Below, piece by piece: positions 45,707 to 53,271 of a DNA stretch of 64,000 nucleotides. Origin of the DNA: Rhodococcus pseudokoreensis (lineage in GTDB: Bacteria; Actinomycetota; Actinomycetes; Mycobacteriales; Mycobacteriaceae). Location: assembly GCF_017068395.1 (NCBI RefSeq), contig NZ_CP070619.1:6014001-6078000 (forward strand), given 5' to 3'. Each line of letters starts with the position of its first letter. The first letter of the stretch is position 1. Made by a program: the position numbers and the translations under genes. A model generated the notes under the pieces. That model made no database searches and was not told the DNA's origin. It was given only the letters and a program-made list of their open reading frames with translations.

Positions 45707-45748
45707 TAATTCGTGGGATTCTGGTCGTTCGTGGGATGGGGGGCGCGC

Positions 45749-46255
45749 TCAGTCGGGCAGGGCGTACGTGGCCCAGGCCCGGGCGAGCACGTCCCCGTCG
45801 AGCGTGCACGTGACGGTGACGTCGGTCATGCGCACGCCGTCCTGGACGTACGTCTGCTGCAACGAAGACGTGAACTCCGCCTCGGACGGCACGGCCCGCC
45901 GGATGCGGGTGCGGAACCTGCGGAGGTCACCGGGAAACTGCTCGGCGCAGTGGCGCTCGAGCAGGTCGGCCGACCGGTCGTCCTGTGTCGCGGCGCCGGT
46001 GAAGCTGTTCGTCCAGAACTCGAAGACCAACTGCTCGTCGCGGTTGCGGAAGCGGATCAGCAGGTCGTGGTCGTCCAGCCGGTGGATCCGAGGGAACAGG
46101 GCGTCGTCCGCGGTCGGGTGTGGTCGCAGCAGCAGGAAGTCCTGCTCGACGGCCGCGCCCGGTTGGGGTGCGACGACCACCCCGTCCGGGAGGGCGTCGG
46201 CGCAGAGCCGGCGGATCTCCGCTGTGCACGGCTGCGAAGAGATGAGTGCGGCCAT
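45749..46255 (-). CDS. Hypothetical protein, 168 aa
   Basis: A minus-strand gene starting at ATG 46255 with TTGGGAGGAACG before it, a strong ribosome site. The product is soluble, with no signal or membrane segment; distinctive stretches are FPRIHRLDDHDLLIRFRNRD and QLVFEFWTNSFTGA. I do not recognise the family. It may be an NTF2/SnoaL-like or ring-hydroxylating-dioxygenase beta-subunit-like fold, but this is weak. It diverges from KshA across 227 bp and sits between two steroid-type oxygenases. Confidence 0.7.
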   Translation of the reverse strand: MAALISSQPCTAEIRRLCADALPDGVVVAPQPGAAVEQDFLLLRPHPTADDALFPRIHRLDDHDLLIRFRNRDEQLVFEFWTNSFTGAATQDDRSADLLERHCAEQFPGDLRRFRTRIRRAVPSEAEFTSSLQQTYVQDGVRMTDVTVTCTLDGDVLARAWATYALPD

Positions 46256-46482
46256 CGTTCCTCCCAAATCACGGGGTCTGTAGTCCGCACGGTAGTCGCC
46301 GCGGCCGGGAAACGGGGGCCGTGGTCCCTGTGATCGGGACGCCGAAATCCCGCCGTGACGACTCGCTGCGAAAGCCTCTCGCTCAGTGGGAGAGTCGGGT
46401 ACCGCAACGGACCGTGTGCGCCGACTATGAGCTACACCACACCCCGAGGGTGTTCTTGACGTACAGCGAGGCGGAGGTAGAC

Positions 46483-47643
46483 ATGGCGCGCAACAGTGCC
46501 GTTGACGGCGACGAAGTCCGGATGATCGAAGTGGGATCGGCACCAACGCGTTTCGCGCGAGGGTGGCACTGCCTGGGTCTGGCGAAGACCTTCAGGGACG
46601 GCACCCCGCACCAGATCGACGCGTTCGGCACGTCGCTGGTGGTGTTCGAGACGTCCGACGGCACCCTCAGTGTGCTCGACGCCTACTGCCGCCACATGGG
46701 TGGCAACCTGGCGCACGGCACCGTGAAGGGCGACTCCATCGCCTGCCCGTTCCACGACTGGCGCTGGGGCGGCAACGGCAAGTGCACCGGAATCCCGTAT
46801 GCGCGGCGCGTCCCGCCGCTGGCACGGACCCGGGCCTGGACGACCATCGAGCGCAACGGGCAGCTCTACGTCTGGAACGACCCGCAGGGCAACCCGCCGC
46901 CCGCCGACGTGACGATTCCCGAGATCGAGGGATTCGGCTCCCCGGAATGGACCGACTGGACCTGGAATTCGCTGCTCGTCGAGGGTTCGCACTGCCGCGA
47001 GATCGTCGACAACGTGGTCGACATGGCGCACTTCTACTACGTCCACTTCTCGTTCCCGCGCTACTTCAAGAACGTCTTCGAAGGGCACGTGGCCACCCAG
47101 TACATGCAGTCGACGCCCCGCCACGACATCTCGGTGGGCACCAGCTACGACGACCCCAATTCCACGCTGCGCTCGGACGCGTCGTATTTCGGCCCGTCCT
47201 ACATGATCGACAAGCTGTGGAGCGAGGCGAACGGCATGATGATCGAGACGGTGCTGATCAACTGCCATTACCCGGTCAGCGCCGATTCGTTCGTCCTGCA
47301 GTGGGGCGCCATGGTGAAGAAGCCCGAGGGGCTGTCGGACGAGATGGCGAACGGCATGGCGGCCCAGTTCGCCGAGGGCGTGGAGCTCGGGTTCAAGCAG
47401 GACGTCGACATCTGGCTGAACAAGTCGCGCATCGACAACCCGCTGCTGTCGGAGGAGGACGGGCCGGTGTACCAGCTTCGCCGCTGGTACCAGCAGTTCT
47501 ACGTGGACGTCGAGGACATCACCGAGGACATGACCAAGCGCTTCGAATTCGAGATCGACACCACCCGGGCAGTGCAGAGCTGGGAGGCGGAGGTTGCCGA
47601 CAACCTCGCCAACGGCGTCGTCCCGCTCGACACCAACGCCTGA
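46483..47643 (+). CDS. kshA: 3-ketosteroid 9-alpha-hydroxylase oxygenase-like Rieske protein (KshA type)
   Basis: A 386-aa Rieske oxygenase; the start at ATG 46483 has GGAGGTAG upstream. The [2Fe-2S] ligands are Cys69/His71 (AYCRHMGG) and Cys88/His91 (ACPFHDW); the mononuclear iron ligands begin with His183 and His188 in VDMAHFYYVHFSF, with a later Asp in QDVDIWLNK. Spacing and residues closely follow KshA, which with the reductase KshB hydroxylates C9 of 1,4-androstadiene-3,17-dione and so opens ring B. No kshB is present in the window. It leads an HsaA-HsaC block on the same strand. Confidence 0.88.
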   Translation: MARNSAVDGDEVRMIEVGSAPTRFARGWHCLGLAKTFRDGTPHQIDAFGTSLVVFETSDGTLSVLDAYCRHMGGNLAHGTVKGDSIACPFHDWRWGGNGKCTGIPYARRVPPLARTRAWTTIERNGQLYVWNDPQGNPPPADVTIPEIEGFGSPEWTDWTWNSLLVEGSHCREIVDNVVDMAHFYYVHFSFPRYFKNVFEGHVATQYMQSTPRHDISVGTSYDDPNSTLRSDASYFGPSYMIDKLWSEANGMMIETVLINCHYPVSADSFVLQWGAMVKKPEGLSDEMANGMAAQFAEGVELGFKQDVDIWLNKSRIDNPLLSEEDGPVYQLRRWYQQFYVDVEDITEDMTKRFEFEIDTTRAVQSWEAEVADNLANGVVPLDTNA

Positions 47644-47671
47644 GCCGGCTCAGAGAAGAAGGACACGACAG

Positions 47672-48853
47672 ATGACCCACGAGGTTCTCGACAACATCAT
47701 GGCGATCGCGGACCAGCTCCGCGATCAGGCGCCCGAGGCCGAGCGGATCGGCCGGCTGCCCGACGAGACGGCGAAGAAGCTCCGCGAGGCGGGCCCGATC
47801 AAGCTCCTCCAGCCGGGCACGTACGGCGGGTTCGAGGCGCATCCGCGGGAGTTCGCGGAGACGGTGATGGCCGCGGCGTCGCTCGACCCGGCCACGGGAT
47901 GGGTGTGCGGCATCGTCGGGGTGCACCCCTGGCAGTTGGCGTTCGCCGACCCGAAGGTGCAGGAGGAGGTGTGGGCGGCCGACTCCGACACCTGGATGGC
48001 CTCGCCGTACGCGCCGACCGGGATCGCGACTCCCGTCGACGGCGGCTACCTGTTCAGCGGACGCTGGCAGTTCTCCTCGGGCACCGATCACTGCGACTGG
48101 ATCTTCCTCGGCGCGATGCTCGGCGACAAGGACGGCGCCATGGCGCTGCCGCCGAAGATGCTGCACATGATCCTGCCGCGCAGCGACTACGAGATCGTCG
48201 AGGACTCGTGGAACGTCGTCGGGCTCAAGGGCACCGGGTCCAAGGACATCATCGTCCAGAACGCCTTCGTCCCCGACTACCGGGTGATGGACGCCGACGA
48301 GGTCATGAACGGCACCGCGGTGCAGAAGTTCGGGCGCACCGAGACGCTGTACAACATGCCGTGGTCGACGATGTTCCCGCTCGGAATCTCCTCCGCCGTG
48401 GTGGGAATCGCGGAGGGCGCACTGGCCGCCCACCTCGACTACCAGCGCGACCGCGTCGGTGCGCAGGGCACCGCGATCAAGGACGACCCCTACGTGCTGT
48501 TCGCGGTGGGTGAGGCGGCGGCCGACATCAACGCCGCCCGGCAGGAACTGCTCGCCAACGTCGACCGGATCTGGGACCTCGTCGAGTCGGGCAAGGAGGT
48601 CACGTTCGAGGACCGCGCGGCCGGACGCCGCACCCAGGTGCGGGCGGCGTGGCGGGCGGTCACCGCCGTCGACCAGATCTTCGCCCGCTCGGGCGGCAAC
48701 GCGCTGCGCATGGACAAGCCCCTGCAGCGGTACTGGCGGGACGCGCACGCCGGCCTGGCGCACGCGATCCACGTGCCGAGCACCGTGTACCACGCATCGG
48801 CGCTCAGTTCCCTCGGCCTCGACCCGGCCGACAACCTCAAGTCGATGATCTGA
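47672..48853 (+). CDS. hsaA: HsaA-type flavin-dependent monooxygenase oxygenase subunit
   Basis: A 393-aa protein of the acyl-CoA-dehydrogenase-fold, two-component monooxygenase group. HsaA hydroxylates 3-HSA to the catechol 3,4-DHSA using FMNH2 from HsaB. Family blocks are GPIKLLQPGTYGGFEAHP, SLDPATGWVCGIVGVHPW, FSGRWQFSSGTDHCDW and GLKGTGSKD. Starts 28 bp after the KshA stop (GAAGGACACGACAG). The likely reductase partner is encoded at 52593-53111. Confidence 0.88.
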   Translation: MTHEVLDNIMAIADQLRDQAPEAERIGRLPDETAKKLREAGPIKLLQPGTYGGFEAHPREFAETVMAAASLDPATGWVCGIVGVHPWQLAFADPKVQEEVWAADSDTWMASPYAPTGIATPVDGGYLFSGRWQFSSGTDHCDWIFLGAMLGDKDGAMALPPKMLHMILPRSDYEIVEDSWNVVGLKGTGSKDIIVQNAFVPDYRVMDADEVMNGTAVQKFGRTETLYNMPWSTMFPLGISSAVVGIAEGALAAHLDYQRDRVGAQGTAIKDDPYVLFAVGEAAADINAARQELLANVDRIWDLVESGKEVTFEDRAAGRRTQVRAAWRAVTAVDQIFARSGGNALRMDKPLQRYWRDAHAGLAHAIHVPSTVYHASALSSLGLDPADNLKSMI

Positions 48854-48890
48854 CCGTCGCCGGCACACGAAAACAGCAGAAGGACAACAC

Positions 48891-49796
48891 ATGACAGACA
48901 TCAAGGGCCTGGGCTACGTCAAGATCCAGACCAACGACCTGGAGCGCTGGCGCACGTTCGCGTTCGACGTCCTCGGATTCGCCGAGGGGTCGGGACCGGA
49001 CGAGGACGCCCTCTACCTCCGCATGGACGAGCGGGCGGCGCGCATCGTGATCGTGCCGGGGGAGACCGACGAGGTCGTCACCATCGGGTGGGAGGTCCGC
49101 GACCATGCGGGCCTGGTCCGCGTCCAGGAGGCGGTCGAGGGCGCAGGCATCGCCGTCAAACCGCTGTCGGTGGAAGAGGCCGACGCGCGCCGCGTCGAGG
49201 AGGTCGTCACGTTCCAGGACCCGACGGGCGCGACGATCGAGATCTTCCACGGCGCCGTCCTCGACCACAGCCCGGTGGTCACCCCGTTCGGCGCGAAGTT
49301 CGTGACCGGGGCGCAGGGCCTCGGCCACGTCGTGCTGCCGGTGATGGACTTCGGGGGAGCGTTCGACTTCTACACCGAGGTGCTCGGCTTCCTGCCCCGC
49401 GGTGCGTTCCGGATCCCGGCCCCGCCGGAGTTCGGGCCGATGCGGGTGCGTTTCCTCGGCGTCAACGAGCGGCACCACAGCCTGGCGCTGTGCCCCGCAC
49501 CGCACGGTGGTGCGCCGGGACTGGTGCACATCATGGTGGAGGTCGACACGCTCGACGCTGTCGGGCAGGCTCTCGACCGCGTCGTCAAGGACGGGTTCTC
49601 CGTCTCCTCGACGCTCGGTCGGCACACCAACGACAAGATGGTGTCGTTCTACGTGCGGGCGCCCGGCGGCTGGGACGTCGAGTTCGGCACCGAGGGCATG
49701 AAGGTGGACGAGAAGTACTACTCCGCGGAGGAGATCACCGCCGACAGTTACTGGGGACACGACTGGTCGGGGAGTGAGCCGCTGGCGGCGATGTAA
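48891..49796 (+). CDS. hsaC: HsaC-type extradiol catechol dioxygenase
   Basis: A 301-aa type I extradiol dioxygenase with two VOC domains. Fe(II) ligands are His146 (GLGHVVL), His213 (GLVHIMV) and Glu264 (DVEFGTEG), at positions nearly identical to BphC/HsaC. The reaction is meta-cleavage of a catechol such as 3,4-DHSA. Starts 37 bp after HsaA with GAAGGACAACAC. No hydrolase of the HsaD type follows in the window; the cluster continues with a regulator. Confidence 0.9.
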   Translation: MTDIKGLGYVKIQTNDLERWRTFAFDVLGFAEGSGPDEDALYLRMDERAARIVIVPGETDEVVTIGWEVRDHAGLVRVQEAVEGAGIAVKPLSVEEADARRVEEVVTFQDPTGATIEIFHGAVLDHSPVVTPFGAKFVTGAQGLGHVVLPVMDFGGAFDFYTEVLGFLPRGAFRIPAPPEFGPMRVRFLGVNERHHSLALCPAPHGGAPGLVHIMVEVDTLDAVGQALDRVVKDGFSVSSTLGRHTNDKMVSFYVRAPGGWDVEFGTEGMKVDEKYYSAEEITADSYWGHDWSGSEPLAAM

Positions 49797-49806
49797 GGGG
49801 TGTCCG

Positions 49807-49845
49807 GGCCCGGTGTGCGTATCCACTCGATGCGCGCACCGGGCC
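49807..49845 (+). terminator. Hairpin terminator after hsaC
   Basis: GGCCCGGTGTGCG (49807-49819) pairs with CGCGCACCGGGCC (49833-49845), 13 bp with one G-T wobble and a 13-nt loop, followed by TTTCGG. It lies 10 bp after the HsaC stop and ends the KshA-HsaA-HsaC transcript. Confidence 0.75.
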
Positions 49846-49884
49846 TTTCGGCTGTTCGGGGGCTGTGCCGCGAAGCACTATTGC

Positions 49885-49904
49885 AAATAGGTATATGCCT
49901 ATTT
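49885..49904. promoter_or_regulatory. Palindrome AAATAGG-N6-CCTATTT before iclR-type gene
   Basis: A 20-bp inverted repeat with 9 of 10 matched pairs, in an AT-rich island (unlike the surrounding high-GC DNA) 64 bp upstream of the IclR-family start. A good candidate for an autoregulatory operator and/or promoter core. Confidence 0.6.
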
Positions 49905-49968
49905 ATAGTAAGTGTCGCCAGTCACACAGCGCGGCGCCGCACCGAGCAGCGCCGTTACGGAGGTCCCC

Positions 49969-50760
49969 ATGACGACGACACTCAGCCCCACTCCCACCGC
50001 CGGCCTCGATCGCGCCGCCCTTCTCCTCGACGCCTTCGACGGCCCGGGCAGGCTCACGCTCGCGCAGATCGTGCGCCGCACGGGGCTCCCGCGATCCTCC
50101 GCGCACCGGATGCTCGAACGTCTCGTCCAGCTGCGGTGGCTCCGCCGGGAGGGCCGGGACTACGAACTCGGCATGCGGCTGTTCGAACTCGGGTCCCTCG
50201 CCGTGCACCAGGACCGTCTGCACCGGGCGGCGCTGCCCTTCCTGCACGAACTGCACCGCCTCACCGGGCACGCCGTGCACCTCGCCGTGCTGGAGGGGAT
50301 CGACGTCGTCTACCTGGAGAAGATTGCCGGACGGTTCGGCGTCGGGCTGCCGTCCCGCGTCGGCGGCCGCCAGCCCGCGCACTGCACGAGCGTCGGCAAG
50401 GTGCTGCTGGCCCACGCGCCCGAGTCGGTGGTCGACCGTGTCGTCGAGGCCGGTCTGCCCCGCAGCACACGATTCAGCATCGACTCGCCGGCCGCTTTCC
50501 GTGCCGAGTTGCAGAAGACCCGCGAACGCGGAGCGGCCTACGACCGCGAAGAGGATCTCGTGGGCGTGAGCTGCGTCGCGGTGCCCGTGGGCACCGAGGA
50601 CAACGTGGTGGCCGCCATCTCCGTGTGCGGTCCGAGCAGCCAGATCAAGCTCGATCACCGTCTGACCGCGCCGATTCGCATGTCCGCCAAGGGCACCTGG
50701 CGCAACTACATGTCGACCGCGACACCGGCAGGCGGACGCGCCGACCGATACTCCGCCTGA
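49969..50760 (+). CDS. IclR-family transcriptional regulator
   Basis: A 263-aa regulator; ATG 49969 is preceded by GGAGGTCCCC, better than the in-frame ATG at 49912. The N-terminal winged HTH reads LTLAQIVRRTGLPRSSAHRML (about residues 27-47); the C-terminal effector domain contains HCTSVGKVLLAH and GVSCVAVPV. It is in line between HsaC and the esterase gene (20 bp before it) and probably controls the flanking steroid-type genes. Confidence 0.93.
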   Translation: MTTTLSPTPTAGLDRAALLLDAFDGPGRLTLAQIVRRTGLPRSSAHRMLERLVQLRWLRREGRDYELGMRLFELGSLAVHQDRLHRAALPFLHELHRLTGHAVHLAVLEGIDVVYLEKIAGRFGVGLPSRVGGRQPAHCTSVGKVLLAHAPESVVDRVVEAGLPRSTRFSIDSPAAFRAELQKTRERGAAYDREEDLVGVSCVAVPVGTEDNVVAAISVCGPSSQIKLDHRLTAPIRMSAKGTWRNYMSTATPAGGRADRYSA

Positions 50761-50780
50761 GACGGGACCGAGGAGCATAG

Positions 50781-51734
50781 ATGCCGCTCGACGAGCAGGC
50801 CGAGACCATCCTCCGGGGACTCAACGAGAACTTTCCCCGGGTCGAGACCATGACCGGCGCCCAGGCTCGGGCGGCGACGAAGGCCGGACGCAGGGCCGTA
50901 TCCGACCCCGAGCCGGTCGGTGCCGTGTACGACCGGGAGATTCCCGGCGGGGCCGGATCGATTGCGGTACGGATCTATTCGCCCGCCGGGAACTCCGCGG
51001 GACCGCGTCCCGTCGTCGTCTTCTTCCACGGCGGCGGGTTCGTGATCTGCGACCTCGACAGCCACGACGGCTTCTGCCGCGCCATGTGCAACGGGATCGG
51101 CGCCGTCGTCGTCTCCGTCGACTACCGCCTGGCCCCGGAATCGCCGTGGCCCGCCGCGGCGGACGACGCCTACGCCGCGACGTGCTGGGTCGCGCAGCAT
51201 GCCCCCGAGTTCGGCGGCGATCCGGACCGTCTGCTCGTCGCCGGTGACAGCAGCGGGGGCAACCTCGCCGCCGTCACGGCACTGATGTCCCGCGACCGGG
51301 GCGGACCCGCCGTCGCCGGACAGGTGCTGGTCTACCCCGTCGTGGAACCGGACTTCGACACCGAGTCCTACGTGCAGTTCGCGGAAGACCACTTTCTCAC
51401 CCGCGCTGCGATGCAATGGTATTGGGACCAGTACCTGCCTGCTCACCGCGAGACGGTGCCCACCTACGCGGCCCCGGTCCGGGCCGAGGACCTCGGCGGG
51501 CTGCCGCCCGCGGTCGTGATCACCGCCGAACGCGACCCGCTCCGGTACGAGGGGGAGAAGTACGCCGCGGCGCTCGCCGACGCCGGTGTTCCCGTGCAGC
51601 TCGAGCGGGTCGAGGGAATGTTCCACGGATTCCTGACGATCGACGCGATGACCGCGGCGCAGCGGGTGCGGGAACAGCTGTGGCCGCAGCTTCGGAATCT
51701 GGTGGCCGAACGGGTGCGCACCCCGTCCGACTAG
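50781..51734 (+). CDS. HSL-family alpha/beta-hydrolase esterase
   Basis: A 317-aa esterase. The oxyanion motif FFHGGGF is near residue 82, the nucleophile Ser in GDSSGGN near 157, an Asp in the ERDPLRYEG segment near 250 and His in GMFHGFL near 280 complete the triad. Starts 20 bp after the IclR stop. HSL-type enzymes cleave short acyl esters; in this cluster it could hydrolyse the acetate ester made by the Baeyer-Villiger enzyme from a 20-ketosteroid. Its end overlaps the convergent PadR gene by 4 bp. Confidence 0.92.
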   Translation: MPLDEQAETILRGLNENFPRVETMTGAQARAATKAGRRAVSDPEPVGAVYDREIPGGAGSIAVRIYSPAGNSAGPRPVVVFFHGGGFVICDLDSHDGFCRAMCNGIGAVVVSVDYRLAPESPWPAAADDAYAATCWVAQHAPEFGGDPDRLLVAGDSSGGNLAAVTALMSRDRGGPAVAGQVLVYPVVEPDFDTESYVQFAEDHFLTRAAMQWYWDQYLPAHRETVPTYAAPVRAEDLGGLPPAVVITAERDPLRYEGEKYAAALADAGVPVQLERVEGMFHGFLTIDAMTAAQRVREQLWPQLRNLVAERVRTPSD

Positions 51735-52462
51735 GTCTCGGCCTCGTCGCCGGAATCCTGCGCCGCCTTCATGGCGGCCTGGTACTCCTGCTGCGCCGCC
51801 CTCGAGCGCCGGATCGAATGCGATTCGGTCGGTTTCGGCACACCGGGATGCTCCGGGGTCCCTTCGCCGCGCATCCGCAGGGCGGCCTCGTCGATGTCGG
51901 CGAGCATCTGCTTCGCGAGTTCGCTCTCGGCGGCGTAGTAGCGCTCGGACCACTTGTTGACCATGTGCGCGAACGCCCACTCGGGTTCGACGGCGGAATC
52001 GCGGGCGTCGAGCGCGGCCTGCCTGCTCATCCCCTCCACATACGAGATATGTTCTTCGAGGGCCTCTTTGAGCTGTTCCGGCTCCGTGAGGTGGCCGAGC
52101 CACATGCGCAGCATCACCCCGTGCTTGAGGACGGGCGGATCGATCGGCGCCTCCCGCGCCCAGCTGCGCATGACGGCCATACCGGCGTCCGTGATCTTGT
52201 ACAGCCGCTTGGGTTTCACCCGCGCCTCGTCGTCCACGACGGTCCGCGACGTCACGTATCCCAGATCTTCGAGCTTCTTCAGCTCCGAGTACACCTGACT
52301 GAACGACGGGCTCCAGTAGAAGAAGCGCACACTGTACGAGGCCCACTTCTTGAGGTCGTAGCCGGACATTTCCTCGCCGAACGACAGGATGCCGAGTACC
52401 GGCCAGCTCGTGGATCGGAGGCCGGCGTACCCGGAGCTCTGGGTGGGGTCGGACGAAGGCAT
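51731..52462 (-). CDS. PadR-family transcriptional regulator
   Basis: A 243-aa PadR regulator with the N-terminal winged helix (LGILSFGEEMSGYDLKKWA, SFSQVYSELKKLEDLGYV, KRLYKITDAG) and a long C-terminal helical dimer arm (Vir-type) ending in an unusually long acidic/polar tail. It diverges from the HsaB-type reductase gene across 130 bp and may regulate it and the KstD gene. Confidence 0.92.
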   Translation of the reverse strand: MPSSDPTQSSGYAGLRSTSWPVLGILSFGEEMSGYDLKKWASYSVRFFYWSPSFSQVYSELKKLEDLGYVTSRTVVDDEARVKPKRLYKITDAGMAVMRSWAREAPIDPPVLKHGVMLRMWLGHLTEPEQLKEALEEHISYVEGMSRQAALDARDSAVEPEWAFAHMVNKWSERYYAAESELAKQMLADIDEAALRMRGEGTPEHPGVPKPTESHSIRRSRAAQQEYQAAMKAAQDSGDEAET

Positions 52463-52592
52463 TTCCCGAGCCTATCAACCGTGCGCCGCCCGCCGGTTGC
52501 CGCGAAACCCTGCCGCTGGGCGGGACGGGGCATTTCCCGCCCGCAGGTGTCGCGGCCACGCTGAACGCAACCCGTCGATCCGAGGAGACACG

Positions 52593-53111
52593 ATGACCCG
52601 AACCGAAGAACCCGCGCCGCCGGTGGTGCGCCGCATCGACCCCGCCGACCTCAAGTCGGTGCTCGGGCACTTCTGCACCGGCGTCACGGTGATCACCGCG
52701 CACGACGGCGAGAGCCCGCACGGCTTCACGTGTCAGTCCTTCGTGTCGCTGTCGCTGGACCCGCCGTACGTGTCGTTCAGCCCCGCACGGACGTCGACCA
52801 GCTGGCCGCGGCTGCGGGCGAGCGAGCACCTGTGCGTCAACGTCCTCGCCCACGACCAGCGGGACGTGTGCGGGACGTTCGCGACCAGCGGCGCCGACAA
52901 GTTCGCCGGCGTCGGGTGGTCGCACGCCGGCAACGGCGCCCCCGCGCTGGACGGAGTGCTGGCCCGGGTGCAGGCGACCGTCGAATTCGAGCACGACGCC
53001 GGCGACCACACCATCGTCGTCGCACGCGTGACCGGACTGGACGTGCTGCGGGACGTGCCGCCGCTCCTGGTGTACCGCGGCGGGCTCGGCATCTTCACCG
53101 CCGCCACGTAG
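52593..53111 (+). CDS. hsaB: HsaB-type flavin reductase
   Basis: A 172-aa FMN reductase (flavin_reduct fold) that supplies FMNH2 to the HsaA oxygenase. The start at ATG 52593 has CGAGGAGACACG upstream. Family features: VLGHFCTGVTVIT, FTCQSFVSLSLDPPYVSFSP, LCVNVLAHDQ, a central FEHDAGDHTIVVARV. It is separated from HsaA by four genes but is the only reductase in the window. Confidence 0.9.
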   Translation: MTRTEEPAPPVVRRIDPADLKSVLGHFCTGVTVITAHDGESPHGFTCQSFVSLSLDPPYVSFSPARTSTSWPRLRASEHLCVNVLAHDQRDVCGTFATSGADKFAGVGWSHAGNGAPALDGVLARVQATVEFEHDAGDHTIVVARVTGLDVLRDVPPLLVYRGGLGIFTAAT

Positions 53112-53116
53112 CCGAT

Positions 53117-53201
53117 CCTTCTCCCGCTCGGCCCTTCTCCCGCTCGGCGCCGGTGCCGCTGTCTCCCGCTCCGCGTCGGTGCCGCTGTCTCCCGCTCCGC
53201 G
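53117..53201. repeat. Short tandem repeats built on CTCCCGCTC
   Basis: CCTTCTCCCGCTCGG occurs at 53117-53131 and 53133-53147. GGTGCCGCTGTCTCCCGCTC plus CGCG occurs at 53152-53175 and 53178-53201 (24-bp copies, period 26). All four units share CTCCCGCTC. They fill the gap between the HsaB and KstD genes. Confidence 0.85.
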
Positions 53202-53271
53202 GGAAGGGCTGTGGGAAAGAGCAATTGACACCGGCAGGATGTGATCGAGACCACTTCGGAAGGTGTGCACG

